Assembly: GCF_003076135.1 (NCBI RefSeq) | Contig: NZ_QDGZ01000002.1 | Span: 496,001-560,000, forward strand | From: Nocardioides gansuensis | GTDB lineage: Bacteria; Actinomycetota; Actinomycetes; Propionibacteriales; Nocardioidaceae | Reading direction: 5' to 3' | Length of the DNA stretch: 64,000 bases | In this document: positions 1 through 8,670 of the stretch, piece after piece | How the letters are laid out: each line of letters starts with the position of its first letter | Numbering within the stretch: the stretch's first letter is position 1 | Program-made: the position numbers and the translations under genes | The notes under the pieces: generated by a model | Databases searched by the model: none | Told to the model about the DNA's origin: nothing | The model's input: the letters and a program-made list of their open reading frames with translations, nothing else

Positions 1-504
1 GTTCAGGCGGCGCACCGGCTCTGGTCGGAGGGCCAGGACTTCGAACTCGTGCTGATGGGCGGCGACGGCCTCGCCAAGCCCCTCATCCGTCAGGCGGTCG
101 CGGCCATCGAATCCGAGGGACACCCCATCACGAGCCTCGGCTGGGTATCGGACGACGAGATGTGGCAGCAGCTCGTTGACGCAAGTTTCGCCGTGTTCGT
201 CTCCCTGCACGAGGGCTACGGCCTGCCCGTCGTGGAGGCGCTCGCCTGCGGCACGCCGGTCCTGACCAGCAACTACGGCAGTCAAGCAGAGATCGCTGCC
301 CACGGCGGCTGCGTCACGGTGGATCCCCGTGACATGGACGCCGTCGCGGCTGCGATGCGGGAGCTGATCACCTGTCCCGAGCGGCTCGTGGAACTGCGCG
401 CCGAGATCGACAAGCGCGCCTCCAGGACCTGGGACGACTACGCTCGAGACCTGTGGGAGTTCACAACCGACCACGGCGGCGGGAACCAGGAGGTCGGACG
501 TTGA
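1..504 (+). CDS. Glycosyltransferase family 4, C-terminal fragment (cut by window start)
   Basis: The reading frame is open from base 1, so the gene begins upstream of the window and only about 167 C-terminal residues are visible. They form the nucleotide-sugar-binding half of a GT-B, GT4-type enzyme: the E-x7-E signature is in HEGYGLPVVEAL, followed by GTPVLTSNYGS. Such enzymes transfer a sugar from an NDP-sugar to a glycan or lipid-linked acceptor at the inner face of the membrane. The fragment closely resembles the end of the next gene (both finish with TWDDYAR), so the two look like tandem duplicates. Its TGA overlaps the TTG start of that gene. Donor and acceptor cannot be read from the sequence. 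Confidence 0.85.
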   Translation, partial: VQAAHRLWSEGQDFELVLMGGDGLAKPLIRQAVAAIESEGHPITSLGWVSDDEMWQQLVDASFAVFVSLHEGYGLPVVEALACGTPVLTSNYGSQAEIAAHGGCVTVDPRDMDAVAAAMRELITCPERLVELRAEIDKRASRTWDDYARDLWEFTTDHGGGNQEVGR

Positions 505-1976
505 GACGCCGCGCACCGGCCGCAGAGGCCTGGGCGGTCCGTCTCGCCCTCGTCGCGAAGGCACTCGGACAGGGGTCGCCCACCGTTGCCGTGGCGGCCG
601 ACGGTCCAGGCAGGGCGGCACGACCCCTCTTGGACCCTAAGGACCCCAGCGAGATCTGGCTCACGCTGGCCGTGATGAGCGGCAGGCTGCCCGACAACCA
701 GCTGGTCCAGGCGACCGCCTTGGCCTCTCGCTTCGACAGAGGCGAATCGCTCGACAAGGCGATCCGCTCCCTGTCGACGCCCTCGAGCCTGGCGCGGCAG
801 GTCGTGCTCCCCGAACCCGGTGACGTCCTCGTCGACGTCGCCACCACCCTGGACTCGCCGTTCACCACCGGCATCCAGCGCGTGGTCCGCGAGTCTGTAA
901 TGCGCTGGATCCGCGACCACGGAGCGCGCCCGATCACGTGGACGACGACCCTGTCCTGCACCCGCCTGCTGCGTCCACACGAGCAGGAACTGATGGAGAA
1001 GGGCCTCGCTCCCGACCCCACCGTGCGACAGCCACGCGGGCAGCAGCCTGCACTCGTGGTGCCCTGGGAGTGCACCTACATCCTGCCCGAGGTGGTGGGC
1101 GAGTACAGCCGCTCCGTCCTCCTCCAGCCCCTCGCCCGCTACTCGCGGTGCCGAACCGGCGCCGTCGGCTACGACGTCGTCGCCGTCACCTCGGCGGAGA
1201 CCCGAGGCGGGCACGACAACGAGCACTTCCTCGAATACCTCAACGCGCTGCAGCCCTTCGACGCGATCACTCCGATTTCCCGCGCCTCGGAGGCCGAGTT
1301 CGAGGGCTGGCACCAGGCGCTGGCTGGGGCCGGGCTGACCGGGCCTGAGCTCAGGGAGGTGACCCTGCCTGCCAGCATCCACCCGGCCTCCGAGGAGGCT
1401 CGCGAGGAGTTCGCAGCCGTGTTCGATGACTCGAGCGGACCGGTGGTGCTCGTCGTCGGTAGCCACGAGCCACGGAAGAACCACCTGGCGGTCCTGCACG
1501 CAGCGGAGCTCCTGTGGCGGCGCGGCCACGTCTTCACGCTGTGCTTCCTCGGCGCTCGGTCTTGGGGCGGAAAGGAGTTCAGGGAAAACGTCGCGGATCT
1601 CCAGGCGGCCGACCGGTCACTGCTGATGCTCGGCGGGGTGGACGACGACATCCTCGCGGCGGCGTACACGCACGCGCGCTTCAGCGTCTTCCCGTCCCTC
1701 AACGAGGGCTTCGGACTGCCCGTGGCCGAGTCACTCGCGCTCGGCACGCCGGTGATCACCTCAAACTTCGGGAGCATGGCACAGATCGCGGAGGGCGGTG
1801 GCGCCCTCACGGTCGATCCGCGTGACGACTACGCGCTGTCTGAGGCCATGGAAGCGCTGCTGGGCGACGACCTGGTGCTGAGCACGCTGGAGAAGGAGGC
1901 CGCTGCTCGACCCAAGCGCACCTGGGACGACTACGCCCGGGAGACGTGGGAGGTCCTCACGGGGCGGCTGGCCTAG
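501..1976 (+). CDS. Glycosyltransferase family 4 (complete)
   Basis: About 491 residues. I start it at TTG 501 because AGGAGG (488-493) lies 7 bases upstream and the codon overlaps the previous stop (TTGA). A longer reading from 453 has no ribosome site and would run inside the preceding gene. The N-terminal 120 residues are variable. Then comes the motif LDSPFTTGIQRVVRE, seen in actinobacterial surface-polysaccharide transferases, and a C-terminal GT4 domain with ESLALGTPVITSNFGS (E-x7-E beginning near residue 402). Translational coupling to the upstream paralogue suggests both act on the same glycan. No membrane segment is evident, so a cytoplasmic or membrane-peripheral location is likely. 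The substrate is unknown. Confidence 0.85.
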   Translation: MRRRAPAAEAWAVRLALVAKALGQGSPTVAVAADGPGRAARPLLDPKDPSEIWLTLAVMSGRLPDNQLVQATALASRFDRGESLDKAIRSLSTPSSLARQVVLPEPGDVLVDVATTLDSPFTTGIQRVVRESVMRWIRDHGARPITWTTTLSCTRLLRPHEQELMEKGLAPDPTVRQPRGQQPALVVPWECTYILPEVVGEYSRSVLLQPLARYSRCRTGAVGYDVVAVTSAETRGGHDNEHFLEYLNALQPFDAITPISRASEAEFEGWHQALAGAGLTGPELREVTLPASIHPASEEAREEFAAVFDDSSGPVVLVVGSHEPRKNHLAVLHAAELLWRRGHVFTLCFLGARSWGGKEFRENVADLQAADRSLLMLGGVDDDILAAAYTHARFSVFPSLNEGFGLPVAESLALGTPVITSNFGSMAQIAEGGGALTVDPRDDYALSEAMEALLGDDLVLSTLEKEAAARPKRTWDDYARETWEVLTGRLA

Positions 1977-2023
1977 GGCCATTGACAGCGGCGTTGCTCC
2001 GCCTTGTTGTCGGTGCGGGCTCG

Positions 2024-2029
2024 TAGGTT
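2024..2029 (+). promoter_or_regulatory. Likely -10 element for a leaderless sbcC transcript
   Basis: TAGGTT ends 6 bases before the ATG at 2036 and there is no Shine-Dalgarno sequence in between. Transcription would begin at or next to the start codon. The same TAGGTT-short spacer-ATG arrangement occurs before tldD. The -35 region is weak (TTGTTG at 2004-2009, 14-base spacer). Confidence 0.4.
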
Positions 2030-2035
2030 CGACCC

Positions 2036-5020
2036 ATGCGACTCCACCGCCTCGAGATCACGGCCTTCGGGCCGTTCTCCGAGCGCGTGGTCGTCGACTT
2101 CGACGCCCTTTCCGGGGCGGGCCTCTTCCTGCTCTCAGGCCCGACTGGTGCCGGCAAGACCAGCGTCCTGGACGCGGTCTGCTTCGCGCTTTACGGCGAC
2201 GTCCCCGGCGACCGGGCGGTCGCCAAGCGGCTCCGCTGTGACCGCTCGCCGGAGGGTGTCGCTCCGCGTGTGGTGCTGGAGGCGACCCTGAGCGGGCGCA
2301 GGTTCCTCCTCGACCGGTCTCCCGCGTGGGAGCGCCCCAAGCGCCGGGGCACCGGCACCACCACCCAGCAGGCGCACGTCGTGGTCTCCGAGCGCATCGA
2401 GGGCGAGTGGGTGCCGCTGTCCACCCGCATCGATGAGACGGGCCACCTGGTGAGCCGCCTGCTCGGGATGACCCTCACCCAGTTCTGCCAGGTCGCGATG
2501 TTGCCCCAGGGCCGGTTCCAGGCGTTCCTCCGCGCGCGCTCGGAGGAGCGGCACGCCCTGCTCCAGCAGATCTTCCGGACAGCGCGCTTCGACCGGGTGG
2601 AGGGTTGGCTGCGGGACCACCGGCTGTCGCTGCGGCGGCGGTGCGACGACGAGCTCCGGGCGCTCGCCGACCTCGCGAGCCGGCTCAGCGAGACCGCCGG
2701 GTTCCCCTTGCCCGAGGGCACGGACGTCCGCGCCCTCACCGGCCCGGCCGCCGAGGGCGAGCTCGCCACCTGGGCGAGCGAGCTGGTCGCGGCCAGCGCC
2801 GACGCGGCCGCCGCAGCCGAGGCCGAGCTGGCCCGGGCCACCGGCAGCGCGTCGACCGCCCGCGAGGAGCTCCGCCGTGGGCTCGAGGTGGCCCGCCTCG
2901 CCCAGACCCACCACGCGGCCACGGCCGAGCTGGCGCGACTGGACGCCCGGTCCGGCGAGCACGAGGCCGCCGTCGCCCGCGTCCAGCTCGCCAGGCAGGC
3001 CGAGGGGGTGCGGCCCCTCCTCGAGCTGGGCCGGCGTGCCGCAGACGACCTCGGGCGGGCGCGCCAGGCGGTGGCGGCCGCCCTCGACGTCGACGGCCTC
3101 CGCGGCGCGACGCGCGCCCTCCTGGCAGGACTCCGTGATGACCTCACCGGTTCGCTGGAGCGCGTGCAGCGACTAGGCGGAGTGGAGGCCGAGGCCGCCG
3201 GGCTCGAGACCCAGCTGCGCGACCTCGACGCCGACCGGACCTCGCTGGAGGCCCAGCTCGACGGGGTGGTCCGGCAGGTCGCCGAGCTCCCCGAGCGCGA
3301 GGCTGCCGCCCGGGCCGCTCGCGAGGAGTCGGCCGCAGCAGCCGCCGCGCTGCCGGCGGCAGCCGCGGAGCTCGACCGCTGGCGCGAGGCGCACGCCGCC
3401 CACCGGCTCGCAGGTGGCCTCGCCAGCCAGCTCGAGGCAGCGCGTGCAGAGCTGCAGACCGCGACCGACCGGGTCCAGGCGCTCAAGGAGACGTGGCTGC
3501 GGTTGCGCGAGGAGCGCCTCGACGGGATGGCCGCGGAGATAGCCGGTGCCCTCGTGGTCGGGGGATGCTGCCCGGTGTGCGGCTCGCACGACCACCCCTC
3601 GCCGGCCCGGCCGTCCCCGGGTGCCCCCGACGCGGCCGCCGAGAAGGCTGCACGCGCCCTGGTCGACGATGCCGAGGTCGACCACCTGGCCCGCACCGAG
3701 CGGGTGCGCGACCTGACCACCCGACTTGCCCTCGCGCGGGCGACCGCGGGCGAGGCTCCCGACTCGCTGGCCGGCCGGGTGGCCGACGCAGAGGCGACGC
3801 TGGCGTCGCTGCAATCGCTCGCCGACCGGGCCGATGGCGACGAGGCCGTCCTCGCGCGACTGGTGGCTGCCGGCGCCGAGCTCGCCGATGAGGCGACCAC
3901 CCTGCGGGGCCGTCTCGCCGGGCTCGCGTCGCGCAGCGCGGTGCTCCGCTCCCGGCTGGACGACGCCCGCGCCGAGCTCGAGGCATGCCTCTCCGGCACC
4001 GGCTGCGACGACCTGACGTCGCTGGCTGCCTCGCTGGTGGACCGCAAGGACGCCGTCGACCGGGCGATCCACGCACTGGAGGCCTGCGAGCGGGCCCAGG
4101 ACGCCCACGACCGGGCAGCCCAGTCCCTGGCCGAGGCCCTGGACCGCGCCGGCTTCGCCGACGCAGCGGCCGCGGAGACGGCCCTGCTCGCGCCCGACGA
4201 CCTCCTCGACACCGAGGCCGCGATCTCCGAGCACGTGCTCGCCGTCGACCGCGCACGCCGGCTGCTCGACGATCCCGCGGTCGTGGCCGCAGCAGGAGCG
4301 ACCCCGCCCGACGTCGACGCCCTGCACGCGAGCGCCGAGGCCGCGGAGCAGGCGCTCACCACTGCACACGGACGCCGCGACCTCACGGCCGACCGTGCGA
4401 CCCGGGTGCGTGCCCTCGCCGACGAGCTCGCCGCCGCCCTGGCCGCCTGGCTCCCGCTGCACGCCGACCTCGGCCTGGTCACGTCCCTGGCCAGCTTCGT
4501 CGAGGGCAAGTCACCCGACAACCAGCTGCAGATGCGGCTCTCCGCCTACGTCCTGGCCCATCGGCTCTCCCAGGTGGTCGACGCCGCCAACGCCCGCCTG
4601 AGGTCGATGAGCGACCAGCGCTACACGCTCGAGCACACCGGCCGCCGGGGAGCCGGCGAGACGCGGGGCGGGCTCAGCCTGCTGGTGCGCGACGAGTGGT
4701 CGGGCGAGAGCCGCGACCCGGCGACCCTGTCGGGCGGAGAGACGTTCGTGATCTCGCTGGCCCTGGCGCTGGGCCTCGCCGACGTCATCACCCAGGAGGC
4801 CGGCGGCGCCGACCTCGACACCCTCTTCGTCGACGAGGGATTCGGCTCGCTCGACGCCGACACGCTCGACGACGTGATGGACACCCTCGACTCGCTTCGC
4901 GACGGCGGCCGGGTGGTCGGCGTGGTCAGCCACGTCGCCGAGATGCAGACCCGCATCCCCACCCAGCTGCGGATCGTCAAGGAGCGCGGCGGCTCACGCG
5001 TCGTGGCCGTCACCGGCTGA
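2036..5020 (+). CDS. sbcC: SbcC-type ATP-dependent dsDNA exonuclease subunit
   Basis: 994 residues, normal for SbcC, the SMC/Rad50-like ATPase that works with the SbcD nuclease to open hairpins and clip protein-blocked DNA ends. The N-terminal ATPase half carries Walker A GPTGAGKTS (residues 35-43) and a Q-loop region (QFCQVAMLPQGRFQAFL). Two long Ala/Glu/Leu-rich coiled coils flank a zinc hook CPVC near residues 511-514. The C-terminal half has the ABC signature LSGGETFVISLAL (about 898) and Walker B LFVDEGFGSLD. The gene stands alone: SbcD is normally adjacent, but no sbcD precedes or follows it here. Its 3' end overlaps the convergent sulfotransferase gene by 27 bases. Confidence 0.95.
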   Translation: MRLHRLEITAFGPFSERVVVDFDALSGAGLFLLSGPTGAGKTSVLDAVCFALYGDVPGDRAVAKRLRCDRSPEGVAPRVVLEATLSGRRFLLDRSPAWERPKRRGTGTTTQQAHVVVSERIEGEWVPLSTRIDETGHLVSRLLGMTLTQFCQVAMLPQGRFQAFLRARSEERHALLQQIFRTARFDRVEGWLRDHRLSLRRRCDDELRALADLASRLSETAGFPLPEGTDVRALTGPAAEGELATWASELVAASADAAAAAEAELARATGSASTAREELRRGLEVARLAQTHHAATAELARLDARSGEHEAAVARVQLARQAEGVRPLLELGRRAADDLGRARQAVAAALDVDGLRGATRALLAGLRDDLTGSLERVQRLGGVEAEAAGLETQLRDLDADRTSLEAQLDGVVRQVAELPEREAAARAAREESAAAAAALPAAAAELDRWREAHAAHRLAGGLASQLEAARAELQTATDRVQALKETWLRLREERLDGMAAEIAGALVVGGCCPVCGSHDHPSPARPSPGAPDAAAEKAARALVDDAEVDHLARTERVRDLTTRLALARATAGEAPDSLAGRVADAEATLASLQSLADRADGDEAVLARLVAAGAELADEATTLRGRLAGLASRSAVLRSRLDDARAELEACLSGTGCDDLTSLAASLVDRKDAVDRAIHALEACERAQDAHDRAAQSLAEALDRAGFADAAAAETALLAPDDLLDTEAAISEHVLAVDRARRLLDDPAVVAAAGATPPDVDALHASAEAAEQALTTAHGRRDLTADRATRVRALADELAAALAAWLPLHADLGLVTSLASFVEGKSPDNQLQMRLSAYVLAHRLSQVVDAANARLRSMSDQRYTLEHTGRRGAGETRGGLSLLVRDEWSGESRDPATLSGGETFVISLALALGLADVITQEAGGADLDTLFVDEGFGSLDADTLDDVMDTLDSLRDGGRVVGVVSHVAEMQTRIPTQLRIVKERGGSRVVAVTG

Positions 5021-5707
5021 GGTCGGCCACCCACTCACGTCGAGGCCCCACTCCTCGGCGAGGCGCGCCACCTGCGGCCGATACAGGACCTGGAGGGACT
5101 CGGCCAGGCCGGCCGGCGGCTCCCACGTGGCGTGGCTCGACGAGCGGGACGGTCGGTCGACGTCCCGCAGCGGCACCGACCCCAGGCCAAGCCGGGCCCA
5201 GACCGCGTCGACCGCGGCCTGCGGGTCGCGGAGTACGTCCTCGTAGACCATCACCACGAGGCGCTCGCGACCGACGTGGTGGGCCCACATGGCCAGCTGG
5301 TCGGCGTAGAAGCCGCTGAACGCCTGCACGGTGATCGGCACCGGGTAGGGCCATGGGTTGTTGGCGCGCGTGGCCGCGAGCCGCATCGCCGAGAGGAACC
5401 GCTCGACAGGGTCCCGCAGCAGTACGAGCACCAGCGTGTCCGCACCGAGCAGCCGTGCGGCAGCCGCGGGAGCCGAGGCGTGGCGGAGATACTGCGGCGT
5501 CCACTCCCCCCGCCGGACCCCGTCGTCGGGGAACAGGTCGAGGTACGCCGAGGCCGGCTCGATGCCGTCGCCGACCTTGTGCAGCAGGTGCTGCTCCTTG
5601 CGGTCGTTGGACCCCAGCCCGACCTCCCGGTGCTGGCAGAGCAGGTCGGTGAACCATGTCGTCCCGGACCTCTGGGCGCCGATCCCGAGCCAGGCGGGTG
5701 TCGTCAT
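4994..5707 (-). CDS. PAPS-dependent sulfotransferase
   Basis: About 237 residues from ATG 5707. A GTG three codons upstream (5716) is possible, but TAGGGT ending 7 bases before the ATG fits a leaderless start. The protein belongs to the sulfotransferase superfamily, which moves sulfate from PAPS to hydroxyls on carbohydrates or small molecules. The 5'-phosphosulfate loop is GIGAQRSGTTWF (residues 8-19). The 3'-phosphate site is LLRDPVERFLSAMR (about 97-109, with R98 and S106). No signal peptide or membrane segment is visible, so it is probably cytoplasmic. Neighbouring glycosyltransferases make a sulfated glycan or glycolipid acceptor plausible, but that is inference. It is divergent from tldD and overlaps the sbcC end. 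Confidence 0.85.
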   Translation of the reverse strand: MTTPAWLGIGAQRSGTTWFTDLLCQHREVGLGSNDRKEQHLLHKVGDGIEPASAYLDLFPDDGVRRGEWTPQYLRHASAPAAAARLLGADTLVLVLLRDPVERFLSAMRLAATRANNPWPYPVPITVQAFSGFYADQLAMWAHHVGRERLVVMVYEDVLRDPQAAVDAVWARLGLGSVPLRDVDRPSRSSSHATWEPPAGLAESLQVLYRPQVARLAEEWGLDVSGWPTSAGDGHDA

Positions 5708-5714
5708 GGCCGTC

Positions 5715-5736
5715 ACCCTAACGGCTCGGATAGGTT
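5715..5736. promoter_or_regulatory. Back-to-back -10 elements for sulfotransferase and tldD
   Basis: On the minus strand TAGGGT (complement of 5715-5720) ends 7 bases before ATG 5707. On the plus strand TAGGTT (5731-5736) ends 7 bases before ATG 5744. Neither start has a ribosome-binding site, so both transcripts look leaderless. The whole divergent control region is only about 36 bases. Confidence 0.4.
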
Positions 5737-5743
5737 CGGCCGC

Positions 5744-7264
5744 ATGTGTGCCGCCCGGCTCGACCCGAGCTTCCTGGACCTCCCCTACCGATCCCTGGGC
5801 GACGCCGCGCTCGCCCGGGCGCAGGAGCTGGGAGCCTCACATGCGGACTTCCGCTTCGAGCGGGTCCGCTACCAGTACCTCGGGGCCCGCGACGGGGTCC
5901 TGCAGACCGCGATGGACGCCGAGGACCTCGGCTTCGCCGTGCGCGTGGTGCACGAGGGTGCCTGGGGCTTCGCGTCCGGCGTGGTGCTGACGGCCGACGA
6001 GGCGCGCCGGGTCGCCGAGACCGCGGTGGCGGTGGCCAGGGTCGCTGCCGGAATGACGTCCAGGCCGGTCGAGCTCGCGCCCGAGCCGGTCCATGACGAC
6101 GTGACGTGGGTGTCGGCCTACGACATCGACCCGCTCGAGGTGCCGACGAGCGAGAAGGCCGCCCTGCTGGTCGACTGGACCGAGCGGCTCGTCCGGCACG
6201 ACGCGGTCGACCACGCCACCTCCCACCTGCAGCAGGTGCAGGAGAACAAGTACTACGCCGACCTCGCCGGCACCCGCACCACCCAGCAGCGGGTGCGGCT
6301 GCAGCCCGGGTTCGAGGCGATGGGGGCAGACGACGAGACCGGCGTCTTCGACTCGATGTCCTCGATCGCCCCGCCCGTGGGCCGCGGGTGGGAATACCTC
6401 GCCGGCAGCGGCTGGGACTGGGACGCCGAGCTGGAGGAGGTCCCCGACCTGCTCGCCGAGAAGCTCAGGGCCCCCGGCGTGGAGGCAGGCACCTACGACC
6501 TGGTGATCCACCCCTCCAACCTGTGGCTGACGATCCACGAGTCGATCGGCCACGCCACCGAGCTGGACCGCGCCCTGGGCTACGAGGCCAACTACGCCGG
6601 CACCTCCTTCGCCACGCCCGACAAGCTGGGCACCCTGCAGTATGGCTCCGACATCATGAACGTGACCGGCGACCGCACCGTGGCGCACGGCCTGGCCACT
6701 ATCGGCTACGACGACGAGGGCGTCGAGACGCAGAGCTGGGACATCGTCCGGGACGGGGTCCTGGTCGGCTTCCAGCTCGACCGGTCCATGGGCCCGATGA
6801 TCCCGGAGCTCAACGGCGGCCGCTCCAACGGCTGCGCCTACGCCGACTCGCCGAGCCACATCGCGATCCAGCGGATGGCCAACGTGTCCCTCCAGCCGGC
6901 TCCCGACGGGCCGTCCACCGACGAGCTGATCTCCCGGGTGGAGCGCGGCATCTACGTCGTCGGCGACAAGTCCTGGTCGATCGACATGCAGAGGTTCAAC
7001 TTCCAGTTCACCGGGCAGCGCTTCTTCAGGATCACCGACGGGCGGCTCGACGGGCAGCTCAGGGACGTCGCCTACCAGGCGACCACCACGGACTTCTGGG
7101 GCTCGATGGAGGCCGTGGGCGGCCCGGACACCTGGGTGCTCGGCGGCGCGTTCAACTGCGGCAAGGCCCAGCCCGGCCAGGTCGCCTCGGTCAGCCACGG
7201 CTGTCCGACGGCCCTGTTCCGCGGCGTCCGGATCCTCAACACCACTGACGAGGCAGGCCACTGA
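5744..7264 (+). CDS. tldD: TldD-family metalloprotease subunit
   Basis: 506 residues from ATG 5744; the in-frame codons upstream lie antisense to the sulfotransferase and are not credible. TldD is the catalytic half of the TldD/TldE heterodimeric zinc protease, which removes leader peptides or degrades unfolded peptides threaded through a narrow channel. The zinc signature HESIGH is at residues 265-270, followed by ATELDRALGYEANYAGTSFA, and the C-terminal half has the usual SCGNPT-like replacement region. The stop overlaps the start of tldE (TGATG), so the two subunits are coupled at translation. A glycosyltransferase follows in the same operon. Confidence 0.93.
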   Translation: MCAARLDPSFLDLPYRSLGDAALARAQELGASHADFRFERVRYQYLGARDGVLQTAMDAEDLGFAVRVVHEGAWGFASGVVLTADEARRVAETAVAVARVAAGMTSRPVELAPEPVHDDVTWVSAYDIDPLEVPTSEKAALLVDWTERLVRHDAVDHATSHLQQVQENKYYADLAGTRTTQQRVRLQPGFEAMGADDETGVFDSMSSIAPPVGRGWEYLAGSGWDWDAELEEVPDLLAEKLRAPGVEAGTYDLVIHPSNLWLTIHESIGHATELDRALGYEANYAGTSFATPDKLGTLQYGSDIMNVTGDRTVAHGLATIGYDDEGVETQSWDIVRDGVLVGFQLDRSMGPMIPELNGGRSNGCAYADSPSHIAIQRMANVSLQPAPDGPSTDELISRVERGIYVVGDKSWSIDMQRFNFQFTGQRFFRITDGRLDGQLRDVAYQATTTDFWGSMEAVGGPDTWVLGGAFNCGKAQPGQVASVSHGCPTALFRGVRILNTTDEAGH

Positions 7265-8670
7265 TGACGTCCACCGGCTCGATCGCCCTGACCACCCAGC
7301 AGCTCGTCGAGCACGCGCTCGCGACCTCCACGGCCGACGACTGCGTCGTGATCGTGCGCGACGGCAGCAGCGCCAACCTGCGGTGGGCCAACAACACGCT
7401 CACCACCAACGGCGTCATGGTCGGCACCTCCGTCACCGTGATCTCGTTCGTGGCCTCGGGCGACGGCGTCGCCACGGCGTCGGTCTCCGCCAGCGCCAGC
7501 AATCTGGAGCAGGTGACGGCGCTCGTGGAGTCCGCCGACGCCGCCGCCCGGGCGGGCTCCCCCGCCGAGGACGCCGCCGAGCTCCTGTCCGAGGGCACGT
7601 CGGCCGACTGGGACGAGGCGCCGGCCCGCACCGACATCCACGTGTACGACGCGTTCGCATCCGCCCTGGGCGAGGCCTTCGGCCAGGCTGGCGCCGAGCA
7701 GCGGGTACTTTACGGCTTCGTCGACCACGAGGTCGCGACCACCTACCTCGGGTCCAGCCGCGGCCTGCGGCTCCGCCACGTGCAGCCCACCGGCCACTAC
7801 GCGTGCACCGGCAAGAGCGCGGACCTGACCCGAAGTGCCTGGGTCGGCGGCGCGACCCGCGACTTCGCCGACGTCGACGCGGCGCGGATGGCCGACGAGG
7901 TCGCCCGGCGGCTGGCCTGGGCAGAGCGCCAGGTCGCGCTGCCGGCCGGGCGCTACGAGACGATCCTGCCGTCGAGCGCGGTGGCCGACCTGATGATCGA
8001 CGCCTACTGGGGCGCAGGCGCACGGGTCGCCCACGAGGGCGAGTCGGTCTACAGCAGGCGCGGCGGCGGCACCCGGATCGGCGAGCAGATCGTCAAGCCC
8101 GGGGTCCACCTCTACTCCGACCCGGCCTACTCCGCCCTCGAGTGCGCACCCTTCAACCTCGCCGGGGCGTCCGACAACACCGACTCGGTGTTCGACAACG
8201 GGCTCCCGCTCGAGCGCACCGACTGGATCCGCGACGGCGTCCTCACCGCGCTGTTGCAGACCCGCCACTCCGCAGGCATGACCGGGCAGCCGGTCACCCC
8301 GATGATCGACAACCTCGTGCTCGAGGTGGACGGGGCCACCGGCGGGATCGACGAGCTGGTGGCCGGCACGGAGCGCGGCCTGCTCCTCACGTGCCTGTGG
8401 TACATCCGCGAGGTCGACCCGCAGACCATGCTGCTCACCGGGCTCACCCGGGACGGGGTCTATCTCGTCGAGGGCGGCGAGATCACCGGCGCGGTCAACA
8501 ACTTCCGGTGGAACGAGAGCCCGATCGACCTGCTCAACCGCTTCACGGCGGCGAGCGCAACGGCGCCGAGCTTCAGCCGAGAGTGGGGCGACGACTACTT
8601 CTCGCGGACCGCGACGCCAGCCCTCAAGGTCCCCGACTTCAACATGTCGAGCGTCTCGCAGGCCCTCTGA
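7264..8670 (+). CDS. tldE: TldE/PmbA-family protease subunit
   Basis: 468 residues, starting at the ATG that overlaps the tldD stop by one base. It has the PmbA/TldE fold pattern ([12 protein letters not shown] near the N terminus, [27 protein letters not shown] near the C terminus) but no HExxxH motif. That is expected, because TldE is the non-catalytic partner that completes the chamber with TldD. Together they process peptides in the cytoplasm; known substrates in other bacteria include microcin B17 precursor and the antitoxin CcdA. No peptide substrate gene is recognisable next to the pair. The stop overlaps the next start by one base. Confidence 0.92.
   Translation: MTSTGSIALTTQQLVEHALATSTADDCVVIVRDGSSANLRWANNTLTTNGVMVGTSVTVISFVASGDGVATASVSASASNLEQVTALVESADAAARAGSPAEDAAELLSEGTSADWDEAPARTDIHVYDAFASALGEAFGQAGAEQRVLYGFVDHEVATTYLGSSRGLRLRHVQPTGHYACTGKSADLTRSAWVGGATRDFADVDAARMADEVARRLAWAERQVALPAGRYETILPSSAVADLMIDAYWGAGARVAHEGESVYSRRGGGTRIGEQIVKPGVHLYSDPAYSALECAPFNLAGASDNTDSVFDNGLPLERTDWIRDGVLTALLQTRHSAGMTGQPVTPMIDNLVLEVDGATGGIDELVAGTERGLLLTCLWYIREVDPQTMLLTGLTRDGVYLVEGGEITGAVNNFRWNESPIDLLNRFTAASATAPSFSREWGDDYFSRTATPALKVPDFNMSSVSQAL

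Noticed and set aside
1982..1987. TTGACA upstream of sbcC
   Set aside because: No -10 element lies 16-19 bases downstream; the TAGGTT close to the ATG is the better candidate.
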